Shown here piece after piece: positions 7,630 through 14,345 of a stretch of DNA of 16,010 nt. The notes under the pieces are model-generated. The model had not been told where the DNA came from, searched no databases, and was given only the letters and a program-made list of their open reading frames with translations. Made by a program: the position numbers and the translations under genes. Source of the stretch: Desulfobacterales bacterium (GTDB lineage Bacteria; Desulfobacterota; Desulfobacteria; Desulfobacterales; JAFDCJ01). The stretch is from positions 5,011,936 to 5,027,945 of the forward strand of contig CP070771.1 in the NCBI GenBank assembly GCA_020345785.1. Direction: 5' to 3'. The number at the start of each line of letters is the position of its first letter. The stretch's first letter is position 1.

Positions 7630-7759
7630 GGTAATACAACCGATGGTTCGCTGCATAAAGATACCGCTGAAGGGCATGTCCATCTAAATGTATTTGTTTT
7701 AACAGGGTGACTCGCTTTGCGGGATCGAAAACGGTATAACGAACAATTCCCAGTCGGTT

Positions 7760-7923
7760 TCAAATCGATCGGGCTGGAACCGGCTGACGTTGAGCGGCAT
7801 TTTTTTCCTTCTGATCTTCATACCACTGCGCAAGCAACTTATCAAAATATTTTTCGTCCTGAAAAGTTTTTCAGAATAACCTGCTATCGTCCGTTCATTG
7901 AGGGCCAATATTCCAAGACGCAT
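7760..7923 (-). pseudogene. Possible frameshifted small gene upstream of the sensor kinase
   Basis: From ATG at 7923 the frame reads MRLGILALNERTIAGYSEK, then becomes unlike protein. A shift of one base at the A-run near 7867-7871 continues it as a coding-like stretch containing YFDKLLAQWYEDQKEKNAAQ, ending ARSI and a stop at 7760-7762. The joined product would be about 54 residues. I do not recognise it. There is no ribosome binding site before the ATG, which follows a stop codon immediately. It may be a broken small gene, a sequencing slip in a homopolymer, or coincidence. Confidence 0.22.
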
Positions 7924-8053
7924 TTAGACGTTTAACACACTGTAAAAAATCCTGACACCCTAAGCCCCGCTGCCGACCAAATTCTTATTCCGCCAAGTCT
8001 CTTAAAGATAGTTTGTCCAATAATTTAAGGCATATATCAGCAAGCAACGATTC

Positions 8054-8069
8054 TGGCACAACGTTTGCT
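8054..8069 (+). promoter_or_regulatory. Sigma-54 (-24/-12) promoter of the right-arm operon
   Basis: TGGCACAACGTTTGCT matches TGGCACG-N4-TTGCW at every defined base but one, with GG and GC separated by exactly 10 nt. The predicted start is near 8080, leaving a leader of about 108 nt before the first receiver gene. It is the only strong promoter I find before a run of at least eight co-oriented genes. It requires an NtrC-type activator; one is encoded 2.5 kb away on the opposite strand. Match seen directly, use inferred. Confidence 0.8.
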
Positions 8070-8187
8070 CAGCAGGATAAATGTAGCGCAGCAGACGAAG
8101 CCGGCGAGCGTATGGATCCAGAAAATTTTTATCCGGCAACACGCTGCAGAAGATTTTCATAATTAAAACATCACAAGGAAAAAGCCA

Positions 8188-8622
8188 ATGGATACCCTTC
8201 TGGTAATGTTAGTTGACGATGAGGCCCCTTTTGTGGAGACCATGACCAAGCGTCTGCAGAAAAGAGAGTTGGATGTCATCAGCGCACTCAGCGGGCAGGC
8301 TGCTTTGGATATCTTGAGCCAAAAGCCCAACATCGATGTCGTCATTTTGGATGTCAAAATGCCGGGTATGGACGGCCTTGAAACCCTGAAAAAGATCAAG
8401 ACCGGCTTCCCGTTGACGGAAGTGGTCATGCTCACCGCTCATGCCACGGTCGAATCGGCCATTGAAGGTATGAAACTGGGCGCCTTCGATTATCTGATGA
8501 AACCCTGCGCCATGGAGCAATTGATGGGCAAGGTCCATGAGGCTGCGCAAAAAAAGCGCAATCACGAGGAAAAAATCAGAGAGGCCCGGGTTCGGGAAGT
8601 GCTTTCCAAGCGTGGGTTCTAG
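8188..8622 (+). CDS. Stand-alone receiver-domain response regulator
   Basis: 144 residues. A full CheY-like receiver fills about 3-122: Asp10-Asp11, phosphoacceptor Asp55 (VVILDVKMPGMDG), Thr83 (MLTAH) and Lys105 (MKPC). It ends in a charged helical tail of about 25 residues (KKRNHEEKIREARVREVL), with no DNA-binding or enzymatic output. AAGGA lies about 8 nt before the ATG. It is the first gene behind the sigma-54 promoter and is followed after 85 bp by a Cache-type kinase, its likely phosphodonor. It is very similar to the receiver at 13819-14259, including the tail. It probably shuttles phosphate or binds a partner protein. Confidence 0.95.
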   Translation: MDTLLVMLVDDEAPFVETMTKRLQKRELDVISALSGQAALDILSQKPNIDVVILDVKMPGMDGLETLKKIKTGFPLTEVVMLTAHATVESAIEGMKLGAFDYLMKPCAMEQLMGKVHEAAQKKRNHEEKIREARVREVLSKRGF

Positions 8623-8707
8623 TTCTACGAAAACGGCGGCCGGTTGGCCCGGCAATGAAATAAGGTCCCGACAAAAACCTGATTTGTTTTTACTAAGGCG
8701 ATGACAC

Positions 8708-10417
8708 ATGAGTTTCCAAAAGCGGTTGGCAAACCCCTATTACCGGTCTTTGTACCGCAATATTATTTTAACCATCATCAGCGTCTCCATGATTCCGATG
8801 GTATTGGTCAGCAGTACGATTTACCTGCAGTTCCGCAGTTCGTATCACGAAAAAGTCTATGCGCATCTCCAGGAACTGGTGCAGAAACACACCCAGAACA
8901 TCGATACCTTTCTGAACGAAAGACTGTCCGATATAAAGTTTCTGGCCGGCAATCTGGGCTATGATCAGCTTAAGTTTGAATCATTTTTGCGCGAAAAGCT
9001 GGAAGTCCTGCAAAGGGACTTCGGGCCGGTCTTCGTGGACTTAGGCGTTATCAACGCCAGGGGCGAACAGATTGCATATGCCGGACCGTTTAAACTGGCT
9101 CAGGCCAATTACTCCGAAGCCGAATGGTTCCGCGAGTCCATGCAGCGCCGCTACTATATCAGTGATGTCTTCATGGGGCTGCGCGGTTTGCCGCACTTTA
9201 TCGTCGCCGTGCGCAGTACGTTCCAGGACAGTCCTTGGATTCTGCGCGCCACGATCGACTTTGTGGCTTTCAATAACCTGGTTAAAAGCATTCACCTCGG
9301 CCAGACCGGTTTTGCGTTCATTTTAAACCGGCAGGGTGCGCTGCAGACCACGCCGCTAACCAAACCGTCCGGCGATCTTCTGCCAAACAAAGCCATTCAT
9401 ACAAAATTTCTAGAAAAAGCACCGGCCTCACCGGTTGACATCTGCATCGTCCTCAAACCCAACAGCTTTCGACAGAAAAATATATATGTCGGCGCCTTTT
9501 TGAAAAACGGACAGTGGCTGCTGATTTATCAGCAACGCACCCGGGACGCCTTTGCCGACCTGAACAAGACGTTTGTGGTAACAACCGTCATCATGCTGGT
9601 GGGCACCTTTGGGGTCGTTGTTATGGCCTTTACGCTGTCGAAGCTGATCGTCAATCGAATTGCCAAGGCCGATGATGAAAAACAGATGATGAACCAAAAA
9701 GTGGTTGAGGCCGGAAAGCTGGCCTCTGTGGGGGAATTGGCTGCCGGTGTCGCCCACGAAATCAACAATCCGGTTGCCATTATGGTGGAAGAAGCGGGCT
9801 GGATAGGGGATTTGTTGGAGGAGGAAGAGTTTCGGCAGTCTGAAAATCTGGCTGAATTAACCCGTGCCATAAACCAGATTCAAACCCAGGGCAAACGCTG
9901 CAAGGAGATCACTCATAAATTGTTGAGCTTTGCCCGTAAGACCGACAGCACCATTCAGGATGTGGATGTCAACGAACTGCTCGAGGACGTGGTTGCTCTG
10001 ACCGCCCAGCGGGCAAAATACAGTATGGTGCAGATAAAATCAAATTTTGATAAGAGCCTTCCTGCGCTAAAGGTGTCGCCCTCCGAAATTCAGCAGGTTT
10101 TCTTCAACCTGATCAACAATGCTTTGGATGCCATGGACAGCAAGGGCGGAACGCTGACGATTTCTTCCCGTCAGCATGATGAATATCTCATTTTTGAAAT
10201 TGCCGATACCGGAAAGGGCATTCCCGAAGCCAATTTAAATCGCATATTCGACCCCTTTTTTACCACCAAGTCAGTGGGGAAAGGCACCGGCCTGGGGCTC
10301 TCGATCTGCTACGGTATTATCGAAAAACTGGGGGGTAAAATCGAATGTAAAAGCGCGGTGGACGTCGGTACCACATTTTATGTTTACATCCCGCTGAGAC
10401 AGGGCACTGGAGGATGA
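8708..10417 (+). CDS. Membrane sensor histidine kinase with Cache-type extracytoplasmic domain
   Basis: 569 residues. First transmembrane helix about 18-41, a roughly 245-residue extracytoplasmic region (about 43-287) with the look of a double Cache small-molecule sensor (YISDVFMGLRGLPHFIVAVR, TIDFVAFNNLV, GFAFILNRQGALQT), second helix about 289-314. A short linker then leads to HisKA with His350 (GVAHEINNP). HATPase lies at about 460-565 with NLINNALDAM, DTGKGIP, FFTTK and GTGLGLS. There is no obvious HAMP. The ATG has AAGG at 9-10 nt. It lies between two stand-alone receivers and its catalytic half is paralogous to the hybrid at 12599-13822. The ligand could be an organic acid or amino acid, as usual for Cache, but nothing in the sequence decides this. 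Confidence 0.93.
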   Translation: MSFQKRLANPYYRSLYRNIILTIISVSMIPMVLVSSTIYLQFRSSYHEKVYAHLQELVQKHTQNIDTFLNERLSDIKFLAGNLGYDQLKFESFLREKLEVLQRDFGPVFVDLGVINARGEQIAYAGPFKLAQANYSEAEWFRESMQRRYYISDVFMGLRGLPHFIVAVRSTFQDSPWILRATIDFVAFNNLVKSIHLGQTGFAFILNRQGALQTTPLTKPSGDLLPNKAIHTKFLEKAPASPVDICIVLKPNSFRQKNIYVGAFLKNGQWLLIYQQRTRDAFADLNKTFVVTTVIMLVGTFGVVVMAFTLSKLIVNRIAKADDEKQMMNQKVVEAGKLASVGELAAGVAHEINNPVAIMVEEAGWIGDLLEEEEFRQSENLAELTRAINQIQTQGKRCKEITHKLLSFARKTDSTIQDVDVNELLEDVVALTAQRAKYSMVQIKSNFDKSLPALKVSPSEIQQVFFNLINNALDAMDSKGGTLTISSRQHDEYLIFEIADTGKGIPEANLNRIFDPFFTTKSVGKGTGLGLSICYGIIEKLGGKIECKSAVDVGTTFYVYIPLRQGTGG

Positions 10418-10465
10418 CGCTCGAAATGCGAAACAAATCCGAAATATTAATGATAGAATTTTGTA

Positions 10466-10870
10466 ATGAATAATTCAGATCAAAAACCTGCCGTTGACCG
10501 CATTCGCCTGCTGCTGGTGGACGATGAAAAAGGTTTTGTCAGCGTTCTTTCCAAGCGCTTCAGACGGCGGAATATCGATGTCACGACCGCTTTCAGCGGC
10601 GCCGAGGCCATCAAAGTGCTGCGGCACATGGAATTCGATGTCGCCGTGTTAGATCTTAAGATGGAAGATATGGACGGTCTTGAGGTGCTTAAGATCTTCA
10701 AGATCATGGCCCCCCGGCTGGTGGTGATCATGCTCACCGGTCACGGGTCGGCTGAAGCCGCCCGCCAGGGTATCGAACTCGGGGCCTTTGATTACCTTAC
10801 CAAGCCCTGTGAACTCGATGAACTTCTCGATAAAATCAAGGCAGCCTATCAGCATCGCAAGAAACTCTAA
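10466..10870 (+). CDS. Stand-alone receiver-domain response regulator, atypical phosphoacceptor loop
   Basis: 134 residues with an extended N-terminus of about 11 residues, then a CheY-like receiver: Asp19-Asp20, phosphoacceptor Asp63, Thr91 (MLTGH), Lys113 (TKPC). The loop after Asp63 reads LKMEDMDG where the family has MPGMDG, so the conserved Pro-Gly is lost, which may change phosphorylation kinetics. It ends right after the domain (AAYQHRKKL) and lacks the charged tail of its two relatives. The Shine-Dalgarno is poor, suggesting low or coupled expression. It sits 48 bp after the Cache kinase and 39 bp before the transporter. Confidence 0.93.
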   Translation: MNNSDQKPAVDRIRLLLVDDEKGFVSVLSKRFRRRNIDVTTAFSGAEAIKVLRHMEFDVAVLDLKMEDMDGLEVLKIFKIMAPRLVVIMLTGHGSAEAARQGIELGAFDYLTKPCELDELLDKIKAAYQHRKKL

Positions 10871-10909
10871 ATACAGGATGAGGCTGTGTGAATAAGGCAA
10901 GGTGAAATT

Positions 10910-12493
10910 ATGTCAGTGTTTAAATCCAAATGGTTTCTACTCGGAGTGGCGGTTATTCTCGGTATTTTAGTTCTTGCACTTCCCAGACCGGAAGGGACCC
11001 GTTTCAAGATCAGCGGTGATGCGGATCAGCGCCTTTTATCGGAAATCAAGAACAATTTTGATGTTGTCGTAACCCCCAAAAATCCAGGTGCAGAATATAC
11101 AGTGGCACTCAAACCATCGGCAGACGTGGCCAAGCCAGGGATCTACCTGAATAAACAGGCCATGGAGCTGAAATTGGCCAAAGTTAAAATCGAATATGTC
11201 GATGGGCTGTCGCCGACCGCCAAGCGATTTTTAGCGGTGCTGGCAGTGCTGGTCTTTCTCTTCATCGCCGAACCCATCCCGCTGGAAATCACCGCCATTT
11301 GCATCGGGGTCTTTATTGTTATCATGGGGGTCGGTGATGTCAAAGACGCCTGGGCGGCCTATATGCATCCGGTGGTGGTGTTTATCATGTGCTGCCTGAT
11401 CTTCGCCATTTCACTGGACAAGGCGGGGATCACCAGACGTCTGGGCTACTTTATCATCCGGCGCGCCGGCAACAGTGTTACCAAATTCACGTTTATCATC
11501 GCCGTCAGCTTGGGCTGGGCCTCTGCCTTTATGCACGATGCAGCCGCCTGTGCCATCGGCATCGTGACCATGCTGCCCATGATGCGGGCGGCGGAAATTG
11601 AGCCCCATTCCAGCACGGCAAAATTTATGATGATCTCCCTGCCGTTTGCCTGCTCGGCCGGCGGTATGGGGACGCTGGTGGGTGGGGGACGCAACATGGT
11701 GGCGGCGGCCTTCTTAAAGGAGTTCACCGGCATTGAAATTACCTTTTTCGACTGGATCAAGTATGCGATGCCGGCAGCGCTGATTACGGTGCCGGCGGCG
11801 GTCGGCTTGGTCTATCTGATATTCAGACCGGACCCCAAATACAAGCTGCCGCAATTCGATGAAGCACTGGGCGCCTGGACTCCGCTCGAAAAGCGCAGCC
11901 TGATTATCATCGGCCTGACATTCATTTTATGGCTAACCAAAGGGTTTCATGGTATAGATTATTCGGTAACCGGCATGCTGGGTGTGGCCGCCCTGATCCT
12001 CTTCGGGGTGCTGAAATGGGAAGATATCAATAACAACCTGGAGTGGGGAACAGCCCTGTTTATTTTCGGCGGCGGCATTTCGTTGGGCCTGGCGATGGGT
12101 TACTCGGGCGCCGCCGACTATTTTGCGCACCTTTTCTTTCCGCTGGTCCAGGGCGGCGGCTGGTTGCTATTGTTTGCGGGGGTAGGGGTGTTCGGCGCCC
12201 TGGTTACCAATGCCATGGCCAATGTTGCGGCCGCAGCCCTGATATTGCCGATCGTCATACCTATGGCCCAACTGGAGGGAGTAAATCCGACCGTGCTGGC
12301 CTTGTGTCTGGGTATGGCGACATCCTTTGCGATGCTGCTCGTCATCGGTTGCCCGCCGAATGCCATCGCCTACAGTTACCGGTATTTCAAGTCATCGGAT
12401 TTGACCCGGGCCGGCGCGGTGGCCACCCCTGTTTTGCTGGGCCTTTTAGTGCTGGTGGCGGCGGTGTGGTGGAAGATATTGGGGCTAGTGTGA
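10910..12493 (+). CDS. SLC13/DASS-type anion symporter with N-terminal extracytoplasmic segment
   Basis: 527 residues. An N-terminal transmembrane helix (about 8-24) is followed by about 80 mostly polar residues (26-104) and then the inverted-repeat transporter core. Family signs are VGGGRNMVAAAFL (about 257-269), GCPPNAIAYSYRYF near the C-terminal hairpin and the EPIPLEITAI helix. The SNT sodium/substrate motifs are atypical: repeat 1 has HDA at 209-211, repeat 2 has TNA at 433-435. Usual substrates are di- or tricarboxylates or sulfate with Na+; here the substrate is open. AAGGTG precedes the ATG by 6 nt. It is embedded among phosphorelay genes, so it is either regulated cargo or a sensing partner. 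Confidence 0.88.
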   Translation: MSVFKSKWFLLGVAVILGILVLALPRPEGTRFKISGDADQRLLSEIKNNFDVVVTPKNPGAEYTVALKPSADVAKPGIYLNKQAMELKLAKVKIEYVDGLSPTAKRFLAVLAVLVFLFIAEPIPLEITAICIGVFIVIMGVGDVKDAWAAYMHPVVVFIMCCLIFAISLDKAGITRRLGYFIIRRAGNSVTKFTFIIAVSLGWASAFMHDAAACAIGIVTMLPMMRAAEIEPHSSTAKFMMISLPFACSAGGMGTLVGGGRNMVAAAFLKEFTGIEITFFDWIKYAMPAALITVPAAVGLVYLIFRPDPKYKLPQFDEALGAWTPLEKRSLIIIGLTFILWLTKGFHGIDYSVTGMLGVAALILFGVLKWEDINNNLEWGTALFIFGGGISLGLAMGYSGAADYFAHLFFPLVQGGGWLLLFAGVGVFGALVTNAMANVAAAALILPIVIPMAQLEGVNPTVLALCLGMATSFAMLLVIGCPPNAIAYSYRYFKSSDLTRAGAVATPVLLGLLVLVAAVWWKILGLV

Positions 12494-12506
12494 CAGATGC
12501 TGGGAG

Positions 12507-12581
12507 GCTGGGAAGCTTGGAAGCGAGAAAGCTAGAAGACTGGAAAGCCGCACTCGCCTCCCAGCCTTCCAGCTTCCCAGC
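12507..12581. repeat. Inverted repeat between transporter and receiver-kinase genes
   Basis: GCTGGGAAGCTTGGAAGC (12507-12524) pairs with GCCTTCCAGCTTCCCAGC (12564-12581) with a one-base bulge. The flanking GCTGGGAGGC (12499-12508) can also pair with GCCTCCCAG (12556-12564). It fills the 105-bp gap. There is no T-run. The right arm ends about 9 nt before the Shine-Dalgarno (AGGA) of the next gene, so it may tune expression within the operon. It also resembles a dispersed GGAAGC-type filler repeat. Confidence 0.6.
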
Positions 12582-12598
12582 TTTAAGGCAGGAATTTT

Positions 12599-13822
12599 AT
12601 GGACAATATCCGCATTCTGCTTATCGATGACGAAGATGATTTTCGCCATACGCTTGCCAAACGGCTGGCCAAAAGAGGTTTTGCCGTCGAACAGGCGGCC
12701 GACGGCAGGCAAGGACTGGCAATGCTTGCAGCCGGAGACGTTGATGTGGTGGTGCTGGATGTCAAAATGCCGGGGATGACCGGAATCGAGGTTCTACAGG
12801 AAATCAAAGCCCGCTATGCGCAGGTTGAAGTCATACTTCTGACCGGACACGCCACGACGGCCAGCGGGGTTGAAGGAATAAAATCTGGCGCCTTTGATTA
12901 CCTGACAAAACCCATCGAGCTGGATCATCTGGTGGCTAAAATCACCCAGGCCCGGGAAAAGAGCCTGCGGTTGGAGACCGAGCGCAAAGAAGCCGAGTAC
13001 CGCAAAAAAATGGAACAGCAGATGATCACCACCGAACGACTGGCTTCCCTGGGAACCCTGGCAACCGGTGTGGCCCACGAAATCAACAACCCGCTGGCCA
13101 TCATCAGCGAGTCGGCGGGATGGATGAAGCAATTGCTTGACCGGGAAGAACTTAAAGGCATGCACCGCAGGCAGGATTTCCTGCTGGCGCTGGACAAGGT
13201 GGAAAACAGCGTGGAGAGGGCCAAGCGGATTACCCACCAGCTTTTGGGTTTCGTCCGAAAATCCGATTCTTCTTTCACAAAGGTCAATTTGGCGGGGCTA
13301 ATCGATGAAGCCCTTCAACTCATTGAACATGAGACCAAAACAAGAGATATTAAAATTATTCGTAAAATTACCTCCCCTGAGACAACTGTCTGGAGTGATC
13401 CTTACCGCATACGGCAGGCGTTGATCAATCTGCTGACCAACGCGGTTCATGCCCTCGGTTCCGAAGGGGTGATCACCCTGGCGCTGGAAGACTCGGTTGA
13501 CCAGTTTGCGCTCACGGTCAGCGATAACGGGCCGGGCATTCCCCGGGAAAACCTGGCCAAAATATTCGAGCCGTTCTTCAGCACCAAATCCCCAGGGCAG
13601 GGGACCGGCCTGGGGCTTTTTGTAACCCGCGGCATCATTGAGAAAATGGGCGGTACGGTTACGGTCGAAAGTGACGTCGGCAAAGGCGCCACTTTTTGCA
13701 TCCGGCTGCCGAAGCAGATGAAAAAAGTCGATGAATTTATCGGCGAGGGGGCTGAAAACTGGATCGAGAAGGTATCATCCCAATTGAGAAATGCAGATGA
13801 TAAGGAGAAAAAGTCGCCATGA
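12599..13822 (+). CDS. Soluble receiver-histidine kinase hybrid
   Basis: 407 residues with an N-terminal receiver (about 3-118): Asp10-Asp11, phosphoacceptor Asp54, a TGH motif and a TKP lysine. A charged coiled coil (about 119-148) links it to HisKA with His160 (GVAHEINNPLAII) and an HATPase domain (about 270-375: LINLLTNAVHAL, DNGPGIP, FFSTK, GTGLGLF). A polar tail of about 30 residues ends the protein. There is no membrane segment, and the receiver lies at the N-terminus rather than the C-terminus, so input is by phosphorylation: it would receive phosphate from another kinase and gate its own activity. Its stop overlaps the next ATG (ATGA), indicating translational coupling to the receiver at 13819. 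Its catalytic half resembles the Cache kinase closely. Confidence 0.94.
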   Translation: MDNIRILLIDDEDDFRHTLAKRLAKRGFAVEQAADGRQGLAMLAAGDVDVVVLDVKMPGMTGIEVLQEIKARYAQVEVILLTGHATTASGVEGIKSGAFDYLTKPIELDHLVAKITQAREKSLRLETERKEAEYRKKMEQQMITTERLASLGTLATGVAHEINNPLAIISESAGWMKQLLDREELKGMHRRQDFLLALDKVENSVERAKRITHQLLGFVRKSDSSFTKVNLAGLIDEALQLIEHETKTRDIKIIRKITSPETTVWSDPYRIRQALINLLTNAVHALGSEGVITLALEDSVDQFALTVSDNGPGIPRENLAKIFEPFFSTKSPGQGTGLGLFVTRGIIEKMGGTVTVESDVGKGATFCIRLPKQMKKVDEFIGEGAENWIEKVSSQLRNADDKEKKSP

Positions 13823-14259
13823 TAAAAATACCAACCAGAGTGTTGCTAGTTGATGATGAAAAAGATTTTGTGGAAATGTTGCAGCTACGATTGGAGGAGA
13901 TCGGCGAGCGCGTCACACCCGCTTACAGCGGCCGGGAATGTCTCGAAATTCTTGGAAAAAAAGATATTGACGTTGTCATCCTGGATATCTTGATGCCCGG
14001 AATGGACGGTATTACGACCCTCAAAGAGATAAAAAACAGATTTCCCCTGGTCGAGGTCATTATGCTGACGGGACATGGGACCACTGAAAGTGCCGTGGAA
14101 GGTATGAAATTGGGGGCCTTTGATTACCTTTTAAAACCGGCCCACTTCGACGAACTCACCGCCAAACTTGAATCTGCCCGCAAAAGAAAGGATGAACAGG
14201 AGGAACGCATCCGCAAGGCGGAAGCCAAACTGCTTTTGCGCAGAAGCGGCGATCTCTAA
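13819..14259 (+). CDS. Stand-alone receiver-domain response regulator
   Basis: 146 residues. CheY-like receiver with Asp12-Asp13, phosphoacceptor Asp56 (VVILDILMPGMDG), a MLTGH motif and a LKPA lysine. A charged helical tail of about 25 residues follows (RKRKDEQEERIRKAEAKLLLRR), matching the tail of the receiver at 8188-8622. The 4-bp overlap with the hybrid kinase upstream and AAGGAG 11 nt before the ATG indicate coupled expression. It is the likely phosphoacceptor of that kinase. No output domain. Confidence 0.95.
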   Translation: MIKIPTRVLLVDDEKDFVEMLQLRLEEIGERVTPAYSGRECLEILGKKDIDVVILDILMPGMDGITTLKEIKNRFPLVEVIMLTGHGTTESAVEGMKLGAFDYLLKPAHFDELTAKLESARKRKDEQEERIRKAEAKLLLRRSGDL

Positions 14260-14345
14260 AATTGGTTGCAAAAGATTCGTGTCTTGCATTAAAAAAGAGT
14301 AGCTTTGGCATTACCAATCATCGGGAAGGATCGTACTTACTGAAA

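Larger units (their letters stand above)
7617..8187. other. Divergent intergenic region between the two arms
   Basis: 571 bp separate the minus-strand kinase/activator pair from the plus-strand operon. It contains the ribosome binding site above, a possible frameshifted small gene on the minus strand (7760-7923), a short perfect palindrome CTGAAAAGTTTTTCAG (7859-7874), AT-rich sequence around 7930-8050, and a sigma-54 promoter at 8054-8069. No good sigma-54 or sigma-70 promoter for the minus-strand kinase stood out. Confidence 0.6.

Noticed and set aside
7621..7720. Sigma-54 promoter for the minus-strand kinase/activator pair
   Set aside because: The best candidate (minus-strand CGGTATCTTTATGCA) has only 9 nt between GG and GC and poor flanks.
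7617..7763. 49-residue N-terminal extension of the sensor kinase
   Set aside because: The frame is open, but the translation is not protein-like and the Shine-Dalgarno points to the TTG at 7616.
7859..7874. CTGAAAAGTTTTTCAG palindrome as terminator or operator
   Set aside because: The stem is short, AT-rich and lies inside the possible small-gene remnant; there is no GC-rich stem typical of a terminator and no second copy near the promoters.
14262..14345. TTG-initiated 28-residue extension of the helical-bundle kinase
   Set aside because: The extension precedes a typical MWQRISLRARIYL membrane-kinase start and lacks a ribosome binding site of its own; kept only as an alternative.
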